64,000 bases of DNA from Chromatiales bacterium (GTDB lineage Bacteria; Pseudomonadota; Gammaproteobacteria; UBA6429). The stretch spans positions 1 to 64,000 of the forward strand of contig JALTJN010000111.1 in the NCBI GenBank assembly GCA_027076405.1, read 5' to 3'. Below, in pieces: positions 37,810-47,053 of this stretch. Within the stretch, counting starts at the first letter, position 1. The number at the start of each line of letters is the position of its first letter. The translations under genes and the position numbers were made by a program. A model generated the notes under the pieces. That model had not been told where the DNA came from. It did no database searches and saw only the letters and a program-made list of their open reading frames with translations.

Positions 37810-37878
37810 AATCTTTTTATATCTGGCGTGGTGTTACATCAGAAACCCCAACTGTTATTAAAAAGCTAAGAAAAAAAT
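37810..37878 (+). pseudogene. Remnant of a second aroE 3' end
   Basis: The first 27 bases (37810-37836) are identical to 35585-35611 of aroE. The following bases keep the aroE frame and translate to SFYIWRGVTSETPTVIKKLR against SFYIWRGVKPETTTVIEKLR in aroE. Many differences are conservative, so this is a diverged relative of the aroE C-terminus rather than a recent copy. Nothing of the rest of aroE precedes it. It runs directly into the end of convergent znuB. Confidence 0.8.
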
Positions 37879-38652
37879 TCAGCCCTGAATTAACTTCGCT
37901 TTTTGCCAGCTTACTTTCCATCTCGCCGCAACAATAGAAACCATAGCCAGTGTATATACAATCACGGCACCTGCAGGTAAATCCAGTACTGCTGCAAGTA
38001 TTAATCCAAGTACATAAGCAATAATGCCAATAATATAACCGGTTACGAGCGTTCTGTTTTGTTGTTGCCTTGTTGCCAGTGCCGGCAAAATTAAACTGGC
38101 AAAAACCAGATACACACCAACTAACTGCACGGATACGGTTATTGTTAAAGCAAATAAAATATAAAAGGTTAAGGATGAATGCTGTTTTATGCCAAACCAC
38201 AAAGACAGTATCAGTGCATAAACAATGGCAACCGGAATTAACTGCGAATAACTTACCCAAAGTATTTGTCCAACCAGTAATTCTTTTAGTTGTTCACCTC
38301 CATGCGGGTTGCTTGATAATAATAATATACTGCCACTCGAGGCCAATACAAACATACTACCGATCAAGGCCTCTTGTATATCTGGCCAATGTTTTTCGCA
38401 AGCATACAATATCACTACGCCTATAATGGCAGCTGTCATGGCAATTATTTGTACTTGCCAACCACCCGGCTCCCACTGAAAACTGTGTGCAACAATAATG
38501 CCTAGTCCTGCAAACTGGGCTACAGCGAGGTCAAGAAAAATAATACCTCTTGCCAGTACACGTTGCCCGAGGGGAAAATGAGTTAAAGTTATTAACAACC
38601 CGGCAAGGGCTGCTGGTCCAAGGATACTAAAATCAGTTACTGACCAGTTCAT
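37879..38652 (-). CDS. Zinc/manganese-type ABC transporter permease
   Basis: 257 residues with about eight membrane helices and ABC-3 family landmarks (LGPAALAGLLITLTHFPLGQRVLARG, FLDLAVAQFAGLGIIVAH, VGVYLVFASLILPALATR). It overlaps the preceding substrate-binding gene by 4 bp, so the two are translationally coupled. It resembles ZnuB. The ATPase gene normally found with it is not here: downstream lies the aroE remnant and island. Confidence 0.85.
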   Translation of the reverse strand: MNWSVTDFSILGPAALAGLLITLTHFPLGQRVLARGIIFLDLAVAQFAGLGIIVAHSFQWEPGGWQVQIIAMTAAIIGVVILYACEKHWPDIQEALIGSMFVLASSGSILLLSSNPHGGEQLKELLVGQILWVSYSQLIPVAIVYALILSLWFGIKQHSSLTFYILFALTITVSVQLVGVYLVFASLILPALATRQQQNRTLVTGYIIGIIAYVLGLILAAVLDLPAGAVIVYTLAMVSIVAARWKVSWQKAKLIQG

Positions 38653-39551
38653 TGTGTGTTACCTGTCAAACGTTGAATAATGACATTAAAAAAGCCAAAT
38701 AAATCATCTGCTTTATCTGCACCACCCACTGTAAAAGGTAGTTGTACTGCGGGTAAATTACTTAATTGTGAAAAGCGTTTTGCCGCACGTGGATTTTGAT
38801 AAGATGAATAGAGAATAAATTTTGCAGGCGTAGTTTTAAGTTTGCTCTTTAAACGGACTAAATGACTTGCTGTTGTTGGCAAGCCAGGTTTTGGCTCTAA
38901 CGTTCCAACCAGCTTTATATTTAACCAGTGAAATAAATAGACCCAGTCTTTATGATGCGAAACCATACCCGTACCACTCAAAACTTCAGCCTGTTTTTTC
39001 CATTGTACAATCGCGGCTTGCCATTTTTTTAAAAAGTCGGCCAGATATTGTTGATATTGATTTGTTCCTTGTGGATCAATTGCTATTAATCTTTGACTCA
39101 ATGCATTGGCAATGGTTGTGATGTTTCGCGGATCAAGATGAACATGCGGGTTACCCGCTGCATGAACGTCACCCATCGATCTGTCAACGCTTATGGGTAT
39201 TTCAAGTTTTTTAACAAAATCAGAAGCGGTAAAATACCCTGGCTGATTTTCTTGTACCTTGTCATTGCCTGCCTGACGTAACAGTAATGGTAACCAGCCA
39301 ATTTCAAGATCAGCACCGGTACATATTACAAGATCGGCATGTCGCACTTTTGCAATCAGGCTTGGACGTGCTTCTATATGATGCGGATCCTGATAAGCAG
39401 TCGTTGCTGAATAAGCATTTACACGCTCATGCCCTAATTCAGCAACCAGTGACTTCCATTCCGGTTCACAACTAAATACATTTAAAGCGGCATATACAGG
39501 TTGCGTAATAAAAACCAGGCTGAATAAAAATAGTAAAATCGTTTTTTTCAT
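38649..39551 (-). CDS. Zinc-type ABC transporter substrate-binding protein
   Basis: About 300 residues with a signal peptide (MKKTILLFLFSLVFITQPVYA). The ZnuA/TroA-like fold shows metal-ligand segments AYQDPHHIEARPS (His pair), HVHLDPRN, and GMVSHHKDWVYL. The long His-rich loop of classical ZnuA is short here (MGDVHAAGNPHVHLD). ATG 39551 was chosen over an earlier in-frame start because a GGGGACGG ribosome site and a clean signal peptide follow. It binds metal in the periplasm and passes it to the coupled permease. Confidence 0.87.
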   Translation of the reverse strand: MKKTILLFLFSLVFITQPVYAALNVFSCEPEWKSLVAELGHERVNAYSATTAYQDPHHIEARPSLIAKVRHADLVICTGADLEIGWLPLLLRQAGNDKVQENQPGYFTASDFVKKLEIPISVDRSMGDVHAAGNPHVHLDPRNITTIANALSQRLIAIDPQGTNQYQQYLADFLKKWQAAIVQWKKQAEVLSGTGMVSHHKDWVYLFHWLNIKLVGTLEPKPGLPTTASHLVRLKSKLKTTPAKFILYSSYQNPRAAKRFSQLSNLPAVQLPFTVGGADKADDLFGFFNVIIQRLTGNTQ

Positions 39552-39564
39552 TTTTACCGTCCCC

Positions 39565-40767
39565 TTAAAATGTATGTGCGCCATGCGAACCCAGGCTCAT
39601 AATATATTGAACAAAAAACAGGGTGTCCGATTTCTGGTATGAATCATCTTTTTCAATTTGAAAGCGTATGCGACTGAATTCACTGCGTGAATAATCAAGC
39701 ATCAGAGTGGTTCTTTTTGGAGAAAATCCATTGGATATCAAACCGGCCTTATTTAAAACAGTGTTATTTGAACCACTGTTACTAGAGCCTAATTGATCAT
39801 AACGTAAACCTAGTCTCCAGCGCGGCATATACTGATAAGCAGCTTGGACATACCAGCCGTGCTGACTTCCATTATAGGTGCTGGTTTGTAAAGGACTCGT
39901 TGTTTTAATGCTAACGTTTCCATTTTCACTGCGCTCAAAATATTCTGCTTGAACTTTTAAATTGCGATCATGTGGATTACCATGCGGGGACCACTTCCAG
40001 ATAAAATCAAGGCCGGTCACTTTATTACGACCAGTATAGGATGGAACTTCGGTACTACTGTTATCTGTTGCATTAAAGCCTTTGCGGCTACTAATATCTG
40101 CAACTCGATGCGACATGCCGGCTTGCCAACTATGACTATCACCAACATCACCACCCCACTTGGCAAAAATTGTCTTTACACCTATGCCACTATTGTTTGT
40201 GCCGCCACCCGGAAATTTTTCACCTCGTGTTGCTTCGGCACCGAGTTTGAAATACAGGTCTGTTGGTGCAACCCAGCTTACCTGTACACCATCATCAATA
40301 ATTTGATCTCCAAACATACCACGATAAACCAATGGCGCATCAGCAAAATCCCATGCATGCCCATGGCGTGAATTCAAATAACCTATTCCGGAAAAAAACC
40401 GTCCAAATTTTACGTTGAAGCCATTTCCCAGGCCCATTGTTTCAATATAGGCTTCTTCCAGCTCAACTTCTGTTGTTCCTTCATGATCGGCAATAGCCGT
40501 TGTAAACTTGCCATAAAACAAATCATCAACATTGGCGCTCATTGCCAGTTCGTTATGACCAACATAAAAACCCTGCTTGCCACGGGTTGCCTCGCCACCG
40601 AGCATAAAACCCGGTAGAGCATAATCAGATGTATTACTGTAACTGCCATAACCACCGGCCAGAATTAAACTGATGTCCGGGTTAAAGCTCGTTGAATTGT
40701 TTGCACACACTGTACTACTTATTAAACTCAGTGCGAGCGCACTGAATCCTGTTTTATTAAAAACCAT
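39565..40767 (-). CDS. Outer-membrane beta-barrel protein of the zinc operon
   Basis: 400 residues with signal peptide (MVFNKTGFSALALSLISSTVCA). The mature part is an alternating hydrophobic pattern of a porin-like barrel, ending in a C-terminal Phe (SHGAHTF). It has segments such as YIETMGLGNGFNVKFGRFFSG and GLDFIWKWSPHG. The start with GGAG eight bases upstream was chosen over an earlier ATG. Its stop is 13 bases before the metal-binding protein, which suggests a role in metal passage across the outer membrane. The precise family is not named. Confidence 0.78.
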   Translation of the reverse strand: MVFNKTGFSALALSLISSTVCANNSTSFNPDISLILAGGYGSYSNTSDYALPGFMLGGEATRGKQGFYVGHNELAMSANVDDLFYGKFTTAIADHEGTTEVELEEAYIETMGLGNGFNVKFGRFFSGIGYLNSRHGHAWDFADAPLVYRGMFGDQIIDDGVQVSWVAPTDLYFKLGAEATRGEKFPGGGTNNSGIGVKTIFAKWGGDVGDSHSWQAGMSHRVADISSRKGFNATDNSSTEVPSYTGRNKVTGLDFIWKWSPHGNPHDRNLKVQAEYFERSENGNVSIKTTSPLQTSTYNGSQHGWYVQAAYQYMPRWRLGLRYDQLGSSNSGSNNTVLNKAGLISNGFSPKRTTLMLDYSRSEFSRIRFQIEKDDSYQKSDTLFFVQYIMSLGSHGAHTF

Positions 40768-40833
40768 AATATTATCTCCAAAACACAACATGCAGCCTTT
40801 CAACAAAAGGGTGCTAAAAATGAAAACGGGTGT

Positions 40834-41100
40834 TTAGAGATAGAGTGGAGGGGCGCGAACGCTGTAAGGAATATATTGGGCCTGACTAACACCCGCTTGA
40901 ATATCAACAGGTAAAGGTGTGAACCCTATTGTTAATGCTGCAAACGATGTTGTAGCTACAATAGCATGATCCTGATTACTGGCTACAACACAAAGTTCAC
41001 ATAATTGTTTATTATCATGATGACTAGCCACATGCATTGTCAGAACAACCTGACTAAACAGGAGGACAAATGCCAATAATAATAAACGTGTACGTTGCAT
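40834..41100 (-). CDS. Small secreted Cys/His-containing protein
   Basis: 88 residues with an N-terminal hydrophobic signal (LLLLAFVLLFSQVVL). A compact HVASHHDNKQLCELC motif follows, which looks like a metal-binding site. It resembles small DUF2946-type proteins often found beside metal transporters. It is the first gene of the zinc-related unit, 66 bp upstream of the barrel-protein start. Confidence 0.65.
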   Translation of the reverse strand: MQRTRLLLLAFVLLFSQVVLTMHVASHHDNKQLCELCVVASNQDHAIVATTSFAALTIGFTPLPVDIQAGVSQAQYIPYSVRAPPLYL

Positions 41101-41229
41101 TTCCAGTATATAACCTTTGAATTAACGGAGGCCAAAACAATGTATCTGCTAATATACTACACTATATAATAAGTTATTTGTGATTAATTATTATTAAAAA
41201 TTAATTGGTTGTTGGATTATGAACAGACC

Positions 41230-42000
41230 CTAATTAAAAACTAATTTTTTAGTTAAGAAAAATATTGCCACTAAAATAACTGAACCCAGTATTTTATCCA
41301 TTGTTTTAGCTGAAAACTTAAATGAACCCATATACGAACCTAAAGTACCACCCGCTAAGACAGCAATAATTAATGGAATATAACTGGTTACTTCAATGGA
41401 GTTGTATTGTAAGCGAGATAAAAGTCCGGCGAAGGAATTAAGCCAGATAAAAATTGCTCCACAGGCAGCCGCTTCTTTTTCTGTTCCCAAACCCAGAATT
41501 ATAATTAATGGCACAAGATAAATGCCGCCACCTATACCTACAATACCGGCAATTAAACCGAGTAATGAACCGGCAAAAAGAGACAGTATAATTTTTTCTT
41601 TTTGAGTAAAGTTAAAATTGAAAGAGATATGTTTCCAAAGATAGATGCGTGCAGCAACAAAAATAAGAGAAGATAAAAGTATCCAGTAAAATATTTCAGT
41701 AGGTAGTTTTAATGAACCACCAACATATGCCATGGGTATTGATGAAATTAAAAAAGGCAATATTAATTTAAATTTGGCATGTTTATTTCTTATAAAATTA
41801 TAGCTGCCTACGGAAGTTACTAATACATTGAGTGATAAAGAAATAAGAGGGATGGCTAATGTGCTAATGCCAAATATTGCCATTAATGCAGTATAGGAAG
41901 AACCTCCGCCAAGGCCAACAGATGAATAAGCAAAGGCAACAATAAAGAAAAGCGCAGCGAGAAAATAGGGTGATGTAAGAATGATATCCATATTAAGCAT
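41230..42000 (-). CDS. TauE/SafE-family sulfite/organosulfonate exporter
   Basis: 256 residues, about eight membrane helices, with the family signature SSVGLGGGSSYTALMAIFG near the N-terminus and the second-half repeat IAGIVGIGGGIYLVPLIIILG. Substrates are unproven; family members export sulfite, sulfoacetate or similar anions. It overlaps the glycosylase stop by 8 bp if ATG 42000 is used, or starts at 41991 otherwise. Confidence 0.88.
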   Translation of the reverse strand: MLNMDIILTSPYFLAALFFIVAFAYSSVGLGGGSSYTALMAIFGISTLAIPLISLSLNVLVTSVGSYNFIRNKHAKFKLILPFLISSIPMAYVGGSLKLPTEIFYWILLSSLIFVAARIYLWKHISFNFNFTQKEKIILSLFAGSLLGLIAGIVGIGGGIYLVPLIIILGLGTEKEAAACGAIFIWLNSFAGLLSRLQYNSIEVTSYIPLIIAVLAGGTLGSYMGSFKFSAKTMDKILGSVILVAIFFLTKKLVFN

Positions 42001-42655
42001 TATTCAAGACTGTATAATCTATGCCTTCTTTATAATTTCTTTTAGTTAACGGATTGCTGCTACAGTATCTGGAAAATTCCAGATCAATAAAACGGTAGAA
42101 TAAATGTGCATCTCGATTCTGGTGGATGCCCAGCCGTGTTGTTTTAATTATTTTTTCGGGTTTTATATTAACATCTTCAATATAGAAATTATTTTTATTA
42201 AATTGTTTTTTATCCCATTGTGTTACTTTTAAATCAAGCGCTTTACATAATAATGTTTGACCTGCACAGAGCTTTTCGATTTTTCTTACCGAACCATCTT
42301 TCGCCGGATTAATGGCTTGCATGATTTGAATGTTGTTTTCAGGTGACATGCTATCTGTAAATGGGAATGCGGCCTTAATTAAAACAGCATCGCCTTTTTT
42401 ACCGCAACTGATATTAAAAGAATCGTGGCCGCGTGCATAATACATATAAATAGTGCCTGCTGGCATAAACATGGCTTTACGTTTATCGGTATAGCCAAGA
42501 GAAGAGTGACTGGCTTTGTCATTTAAATAATAGGCTTCTGTTTCAATAATACGCGCCGCAAGCCAGTTATTTTTGTATTTGTGTCGAATAATTTTACCTA
42601 GCAGGTCTTGCGCCACATGACAGGGATCTGCTGAAAAGAACGCTGTATTCAACAT
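41993..42655 (-). CDS. DNA-3-methyladenine glycosylase (AAG/Mpg type)
   Basis: Removes alkylated purines from DNA. 220 residues with ARIIETEAYYLNDKASHSS, which carries the catalytic Glu, then MFMPAGTIYMYYARGHDSFNISCG. The C-terminal part shows LCAGQTLLCKALDL. Length fits the family. It is followed by the TauE gene with overlap and preceded by an LDH gene at 3 bp, so it lies in a tight minus-strand run. Confidence 0.9.
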   Translation of the reverse strand: MLNTAFFSADPCHVAQDLLGKIIRHKYKNNWLAARIIETEAYYLNDKASHSSLGYTDKRKAMFMPAGTIYMYYARGHDSFNISCGKKGDAVLIKAAFPFTDSMSPENNIQIMQAINPAKDGSVRKIEKLCAGQTLLCKALDLKVTQWDKKQFNKNNFYIEDVNIKPEKIIKTTRLGIHQNRDAHLFYRFIDLEFSRYCSSNPLTKRNYKEGIDYTVLNNA

Positions 42656-42658
42656 GAC

Positions 42659-43651
42659 TTAAATATGGCAACAGTGCAGGCACTGAGCATTATTTTCAAA
42701 GCGCTGTATGTTGTTTAATGTTGTTTCAGCAATACTGTTTAATGCCTGTTCAGTAAAAAAAGCCTGATGTCCGGTAATTAAAACATTGGGGAAGGAGAGC
42801 AGGCGCTCAAAAATATCGTCTGTAATAATTTGATCCGATAAATCGCGAAAAAATAAATTTTCTTCCTGTTCGTAAACATCAAGCCCGAGGTATCCAATGT
42901 GATTATTTTTCAAGCTATCAATCACCGCTAAAGTATCAATTACCGCACCGCGACTTGTGTTGATTAACATCACGCCTTTTTTCATATCTTGTAGTGTGGA
43001 ATGATTGATAAGGTGATGGGTGTCCGGTGTTAACGGGCAATGCAGGCTAATGACATTAGCTTGCTGGCATAAGGTTTTAAAATCAACATATTGCACACCC
43101 AGAGAAAGACATTCCTTATTCGCTACAGGATCATAAGCTAAAATGGTGCTGCCAAATCCGTTTAGTATTTTAGCAAGGGCGGTACCAATTTTTCCTGTAC
43201 CAATAATTCCGACCGTGGAATGATGAAGCTCAAAACCCAATAAGCCATTTAAAGAGAAATTACTTTCACGCACACGATTATAAGCACGGTGAATATGCCG
43301 GCTTAATGACAAGATTAAACCAAGAGTATGTTCAGCAACTGATTCTGGTGAATATGCTGGCACCCGAACAACAGTAATGCCCAGCTTATCTGCTGTAGCA
43401 ACATCAATATTATTAAAACCGGCGCAGCGTAGCGCAATAAGCCGCACACCTTTGGCGTAAAGTTTTTCTAATACACTTGCATTAAGTTTGTCGTTCACAA
43501 AAACGCAAATGCAGCTGATATCTTTTACCAGTTCAACCGTTTCTTCATTCAGGGGATATTCATGAAAAATTAATTCATGTTGATAAGTTTTATTTACTTT
43601 TTCAAAAAAAGTGATGTCATAAGGCTGGCTACTAAAAAAACTGATTTGCAT
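42659..43651 (-). CDS. ldhA: D-lactate dehydrogenase (2-hydroxyacid dehydrogenase family)
   Basis: 330 residues. The NAD motif is VGIIGTGKIGTALAKIL, and the active-site trio is visible as Arg in LINTSRGAVIDT, Glu in GLDVYEQEENLF and His in ITGHQAFFTEQA. The N-terminal RCAGFNNIDVATADKLGI matches fermentative D-LDH. It reduces pyruvate to D-lactate. Its start abuts the stop of the gamma-carbonic anhydrase gene. Confidence 0.92.
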   Translation of the reverse strand: MQISFFSSQPYDITFFEKVNKTYQHELIFHEYPLNEETVELVKDISCICVFVNDKLNASVLEKLYAKGVRLIALRCAGFNNIDVATADKLGITVVRVPAYSPESVAEHTLGLILSLSRHIHRAYNRVRESNFSLNGLLGFELHHSTVGIIGTGKIGTALAKILNGFGSTILAYDPVANKECLSLGVQYVDFKTLCQQANVISLHCPLTPDTHHLINHSTLQDMKKGVMLINTSRGAVIDTLAVIDSLKNNHIGYLGLDVYEQEENLFFRDLSDQIITDDIFERLLSFPNVLITGHQAFFTEQALNSIAETTLNNIQRFENNAQCLHCCHI

Positions 43652-44175
43652 TACTTATGCTGATCTTTAAGCTTTGAATAATTGATAGCAGAGTATTCGA
43701 TTGATTTAATTTCATCGTCCGTCAGCGCGCGTACTTTACGTGCCGGGCTTCCCATCCAGAGATAACCTGCTTCAAGGTGCTTGTTTGGCGTCACTAAAGA
43801 TCCGGCACCAACGATGGTGTTTTGTTCAACGATAACACCGTCCATAATCGTTGCACCCATACCGATTAAGCAGGAGTCAGCAATCTGACAGCCATGTAAA
43901 ATTACGCGGTGGCCAACGGTGACATTATTGCCGACCTTTAAATCAAAACCACCGGGGTTATAAGGGCCATCATGGGTAACATGCAAGACAGAGTTATCTT
44001 GTATATTTGTGTTATCGCCAATGCGAATACGGTTAACGTCACCACGAATAACCGTCATCGGCCAAATAGAGCAGTCTTTGCCAATTTTTACATCTCCCAA
44101 TACCAATGCCGTTTCATCAACAAACGTGCTTGCATCAATATCGGGTTGATGGTTTTCAAAGTTACGTATAGCCAT
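43651..44175 (-). CDS. Gamma-carbonic anhydrase-like hexapeptide protein
   Basis: 174 residues forming a left-handed beta helix: repeated hexapeptides such as IRIGDNTNIQDNSVLHV and CLIGMGATIMDGVIVEQNTIVGAGSLV. The metal His residues of the family are present in VLHVTHDG and GHRVILHGC. Members (YrdA-like) are trimers with carbonic anhydrase or unknown activity. It sits between gor and ldhA. Confidence 0.9.
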   Translation of the reverse strand: MAIRNFENHQPDIDASTFVDETALVLGDVKIGKDCSIWPMTVIRGDVNRIRIGDNTNIQDNSVLHVTHDGPYNPGGFDLKVGNNVTVGHRVILHGCQIADSCLIGMGATIMDGVIVEQNTIVGAGSLVTPNKHLEAGYLWMGSPARKVRALTDDEIKSIEYSAINYSKLKDQHK

Positions 44176-44186
44176 AGTTTTAAGTA

Positions 44187-45536
44187 TTATCGCATGGTGA
44201 CCAATTCTTCAGAACTTGTCGGATGAATAGCAACAACATTATCAAAGTCTTTTTTGGTTGCGCCCATTTTTATGGCAACACCAAAACCTTGCAACATTTC
44301 ATCGGCACCTTTACCAATAATATGCAGACCAACTACTTTTTCATCGGCACCGACGCAAACGAGTTTCATTGCAGTTTGTTGTTTATGTTCTACCATGGCG
44401 TGATACATTGCGGTAAAGCTGGTTTGATAAACCTTTACGGCATCACCATGTTCTTTACGTGCCTGCTCTTCGGTTAATCCCATTGTACCAATTGGAGGAT
44501 GGCTAAACATCACGGTAGGAATATTGGTGTAGTCGAGTTTACGATCAGGCATGTTATTAAATAAACGGTCAGACAAACGACGCGCAGCATTAATGGCAAC
44601 GGGTGTTAATTGTGCCTCACCAATGACATCACCCACGGCATAAATATTTTCAACGTTGGTTTCCTGAAATTCATTTGTCGGAATGTAACCCTGTTCAGTC
44701 GAGTTAATACCAGCTGCATCTAAATTAAGTGGAGCAGTATTCGGTGCGCGACCAATCGCCCAGATAAGTGCATCGAGATTTTCCAGCACGATACCACTTT
44801 GGCAATGTACAGTAAGCGTACCATCTTCATTTTTATTGATGCTTTCAACATTAATGCGGGTCATTAAATTCACCCCGGCATTCACCATGTCTTCCATTAA
44901 TGTTTCACGAAGCATGGAATCGAAACTACCCAGAAAATGCTCACGACGCAGCAACATGGAAACTTCACTGCCTAAACCATTTAATACACCGGCTAGTTCA
45001 ACCGCAATATACCCGGCACCCACAACGGCAACACGTTTCGGTTGTTCTTGCAGGGCAAAAAAGCCATCAGAAGTAATACCGTGTTCAGCACCGGGAACGT
45101 CAGGAACAATAGGATAACCACCGGGAGAAATAACGATATGATCCGCGGTGTACTGTGTACCATCGACATCAATAGTTTTTGCATCGATAAATTTTGCAGT
45201 GCCTTGCAGATAATCAATATTTGAATCTTTAAGGTAATTACCATACCAGTCAGTAATTCCTTTGATATAACCTTCTCGTGCTTCAACCAGTTTTGCCCAG
45301 TTAAAGCCATTTACTTTTACGTCAAAACCGTAACCTTTTGCATCATCTAATGCACCTGCCACTTCCGAGGCAAACCACATCACTTTTTTTGGTACACAAC
45401 CAATGTTGACACAGGTGCCACCGACGGTTTTGTTTTCAATCACTGCGGTTTTCTTGCCATATTCTGCTGCGCGTTCTGCTGCCGATAATCCGCCGCTGCC
45501 GGCACCAATAGCTAAAAGATCATAATGTTGGCTCAT
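44187..45536 (-). CDS. gor: Glutathione-disulfide reductase
   Basis: NADPH-dependent reduction of oxidised glutathione. The N-terminal FAD motif is [19 protein letters not shown], the redox-active disulfide is [13 protein letters not shown], the NADPH motif is [19 protein letters not shown], and the C-terminal active His is in [14 protein letters not shown]. From ATG 45536 it has 449 residues, the usual length. The longer open frame upstream gives a non-homologous 15-residue extension. Confidence 0.95.
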   Translation of the reverse strand: MSQHYDLLAIGAGSGGLSAAERAAEYGKKTAVIENKTVGGTCVNIGCVPKKVMWFASEVAGALDDAKGYGFDVKVNGFNWAKLVEAREGYIKGITDWYGNYLKDSNIDYLQGTAKFIDAKTIDVDGTQYTADHIVISPGGYPIVPDVPGAEHGITSDGFFALQEQPKRVAVVGAGYIAVELAGVLNGLGSEVSMLLRREHFLGSFDSMLRETLMEDMVNAGVNLMTRINVESINKNEDGTLTVHCQSGIVLENLDALIWAIGRAPNTAPLNLDAAGINSTEQGYIPTNEFQETNVENIYAVGDVIGEAQLTPVAINAARRLSDRLFNNMPDRKLDYTNIPTVMFSHPPIGTMGLTEEQARKEHGDAVKVYQTSFTAMYHAMVEHKQQTAMKLVCVGADEKVVGLHIIGKGADEMLQGFGVAIKMGATKKDFDNVVAIHPTSSEELVTMR

Positions 45537-45661
45537 AATATTCTCGTCATGTCGTCTGTAAGGTATGACCTGATAAATCATCAGGGTATGTTTTGCTGTT
45601 ACCTTATTATAAAGGAATGTAGAATCTTCGCCTCTATAAATTTAGTGACAAGGTGTAAAAA

Positions 45662-45991
45662 ATGGCGAATGATATTACTTTATCAGATCAATTAATTGAC
45701 AATTTGTACGGCGTAATTTGTCAGCATGATGAGTCTGCAAAACAAAACATGATGGTAGCACTACAGTATTTTGCTGCTGTTTCGGGATATATGCTGGGAG
45801 ATTACCCCGGTACAGACGAGGAACGTGAAGACCTCATTGAGCAACTGGCTGCATTTACCAAAAATGTTGCCGGTGATCGTGCTAATAGCCAGAAGCAACA
45901 AACTCAGGCTGAGCCACAAACACCACCGGCAGTGGCGGGTAAAAGTGTTGAGACGGATGATCCTGCAGTTGGAATATGGAAGCCGGAATAA
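45662..45991 (+). CDS. Hypothetical acidic protein
   Basis: 109 residues, no signal peptide. Residues 1-75 look helical (DQLIDNLYGVICQHDESAKQNMMVALQYFAAVSGY); the remainder is a Gln/Pro-rich linker and short acidic end. I do not recognise it. AAGGTG precedes the ATG. It is divergent from gor and about 50 bp upstream of the MBL-fold gene. Confidence 0.55.
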   Translation: MANDITLSDQLIDNLYGVICQHDESAKQNMMVALQYFAAVSGYMLGDYPGTDEEREDLIEQLAAFTKNVAGDRANSQKQQTQAEPQTPPAVAGKSVETDDPAVGIWKPE

Positions 45992-46040
45992 GCGGATTAG
46001 TGGTTTTTTAAGGTGATATGTTTGAAAACGAGATGGAGAA

Positions 46041-46976
46041 GTGACATTGATTAAACAAATGAGCTTTATTTTTGTATTGACCTGTTTATTACAAACATCG
46101 GTTTTTTCAGCAGAAAATCAAACATTATCACTAAAAAAAGTGACTGATAACGTGTGGTCAATTGTCGGACCACTCAATAACCGGAATAAGAAAAATCTGG
46201 GGAATAATGCCACTTTTGGCTTTGTTGTAACAAAAGCGGGGGTGGTATTAGTTGATTCCGGTGGTAGCTTTAAAGGAGCAAAAGCTATCCATCACCTTAT
46301 TCAATCTGTTACGAAAAAACCGGTTCGTTATGTGATTAATAGTGGCGGTCAGGATCATCGTTGGTTTGGTAATGATTATTTTAGTCGTCTTGGTGCAAAA
46401 ATTATTTCCAGCGAAGCGGCAGATAAGGACCATAAAGCACGTTTAGCATCTCAGTGGTCGAGTCTTGAAACACGTATTGGCAAAAAAGGCATAAAAGGCA
46501 CCAAAGAAAAATTTGCTGACATTACTTTTAAAGACAAATATAAGTTTGAATTAGGTGGTGTTAAATTTGAAATTTATCATCGCGGTCAGGCACATACACC
46601 GGGTGACAGTTTTATCTGGTTACCACAAAGTAAAGTCATGTTTAGCGGTGATATTGTGTATACCGAGCGCATGTTAAGCATAGGTGAGCATTCAAATAGT
46701 AAAAGCTGGTTACATGTTTTTAATAGTATGGCCGCGTTTCAGCCAAAATATTTAATTCCGGGTCATGGGTCTGCTACAACTTTAGATAAGGCCATTAAAG
46801 ATACCGGAAACTATTTATCTTTTTTACGTAACAGTATTTCTTTATTTATTGAAAGCGGTGGCGGTGCCTATGAAATTAGTCGAATCAATCAATCGCGCTT
46901 TAAATATTTAAAAAATTATGATGCTTTAAGCGGAAGAAATGCATTGAAAGTGTATACCGAACTTGAGTGGGAATAA
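46041..46976 (+). CDS. Periplasmic MBL-fold hydrolase with altered metal site
   Basis: 311 residues with a signal peptide (about 1-23). The metallo-beta-lactamase fold is clear: GFVVTKAGVVLVDSGG, then the metal loop. Where HxHxDH is usual, this protein has S101-G-G-Q-D105-H106, so two of the zinc-1 His ligands are missing. The rest of the zinc-2 set (Asp105, His106, Asp204 in FSGDIVY, His242 in PGHG) and His185 are kept. It may bind one metal ion. A terminator follows the gene. Confidence 0.85.
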   Translation: MTLIKQMSFIFVLTCLLQTSVFSAENQTLSLKKVTDNVWSIVGPLNNRNKKNLGNNATFGFVVTKAGVVLVDSGGSFKGAKAIHHLIQSVTKKPVRYVINSGGQDHRWFGNDYFSRLGAKIISSEAADKDHKARLASQWSSLETRIGKKGIKGTKEKFADITFKDKYKFELGGVKFEIYHRGQAHTPGDSFIWLPQSKVMFSGDIVYTERMLSIGEHSNSKSWLHVFNSMAAFQPKYLIPGHGSATTLDKAIKDTGNYLSFLRNSISLFIESGGGAYEISRINQSRFKYLKNYDALSGRNALKVYTELEWE

Positions 46977-46990
46977 TTATTGAATAAAAA

Positions 46991-47016
46991 AAAGGAAAGA
47001 CAAATGTCTTTCCTTT
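46991..47016 (-). terminator. Rho-independent terminator after the multicopper oxidase pair
   Basis: AAAGGAAAGACA / TGTCTTTCCTTT forms a 12-bp stem with a 2-base loop. The minus strand continues with a T-run, as required for the copper oxidase genes; the plus strand lacks one, so it may only partly stop the MBL gene. Confidence 0.8.
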
Positions 47017-47053
47017 CTATAGGTAGTGACTCTTTATAATTATTATTATATTT

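Noticed and set aside
41101..41229. Zur operator before the zinc-related unit
   Set aside because: An AT-rich near-palindrome (TATTATATAGTGTAGTATAT) is present but does not fit the gammaproteobacterial Zur consensus well enough to annotate.
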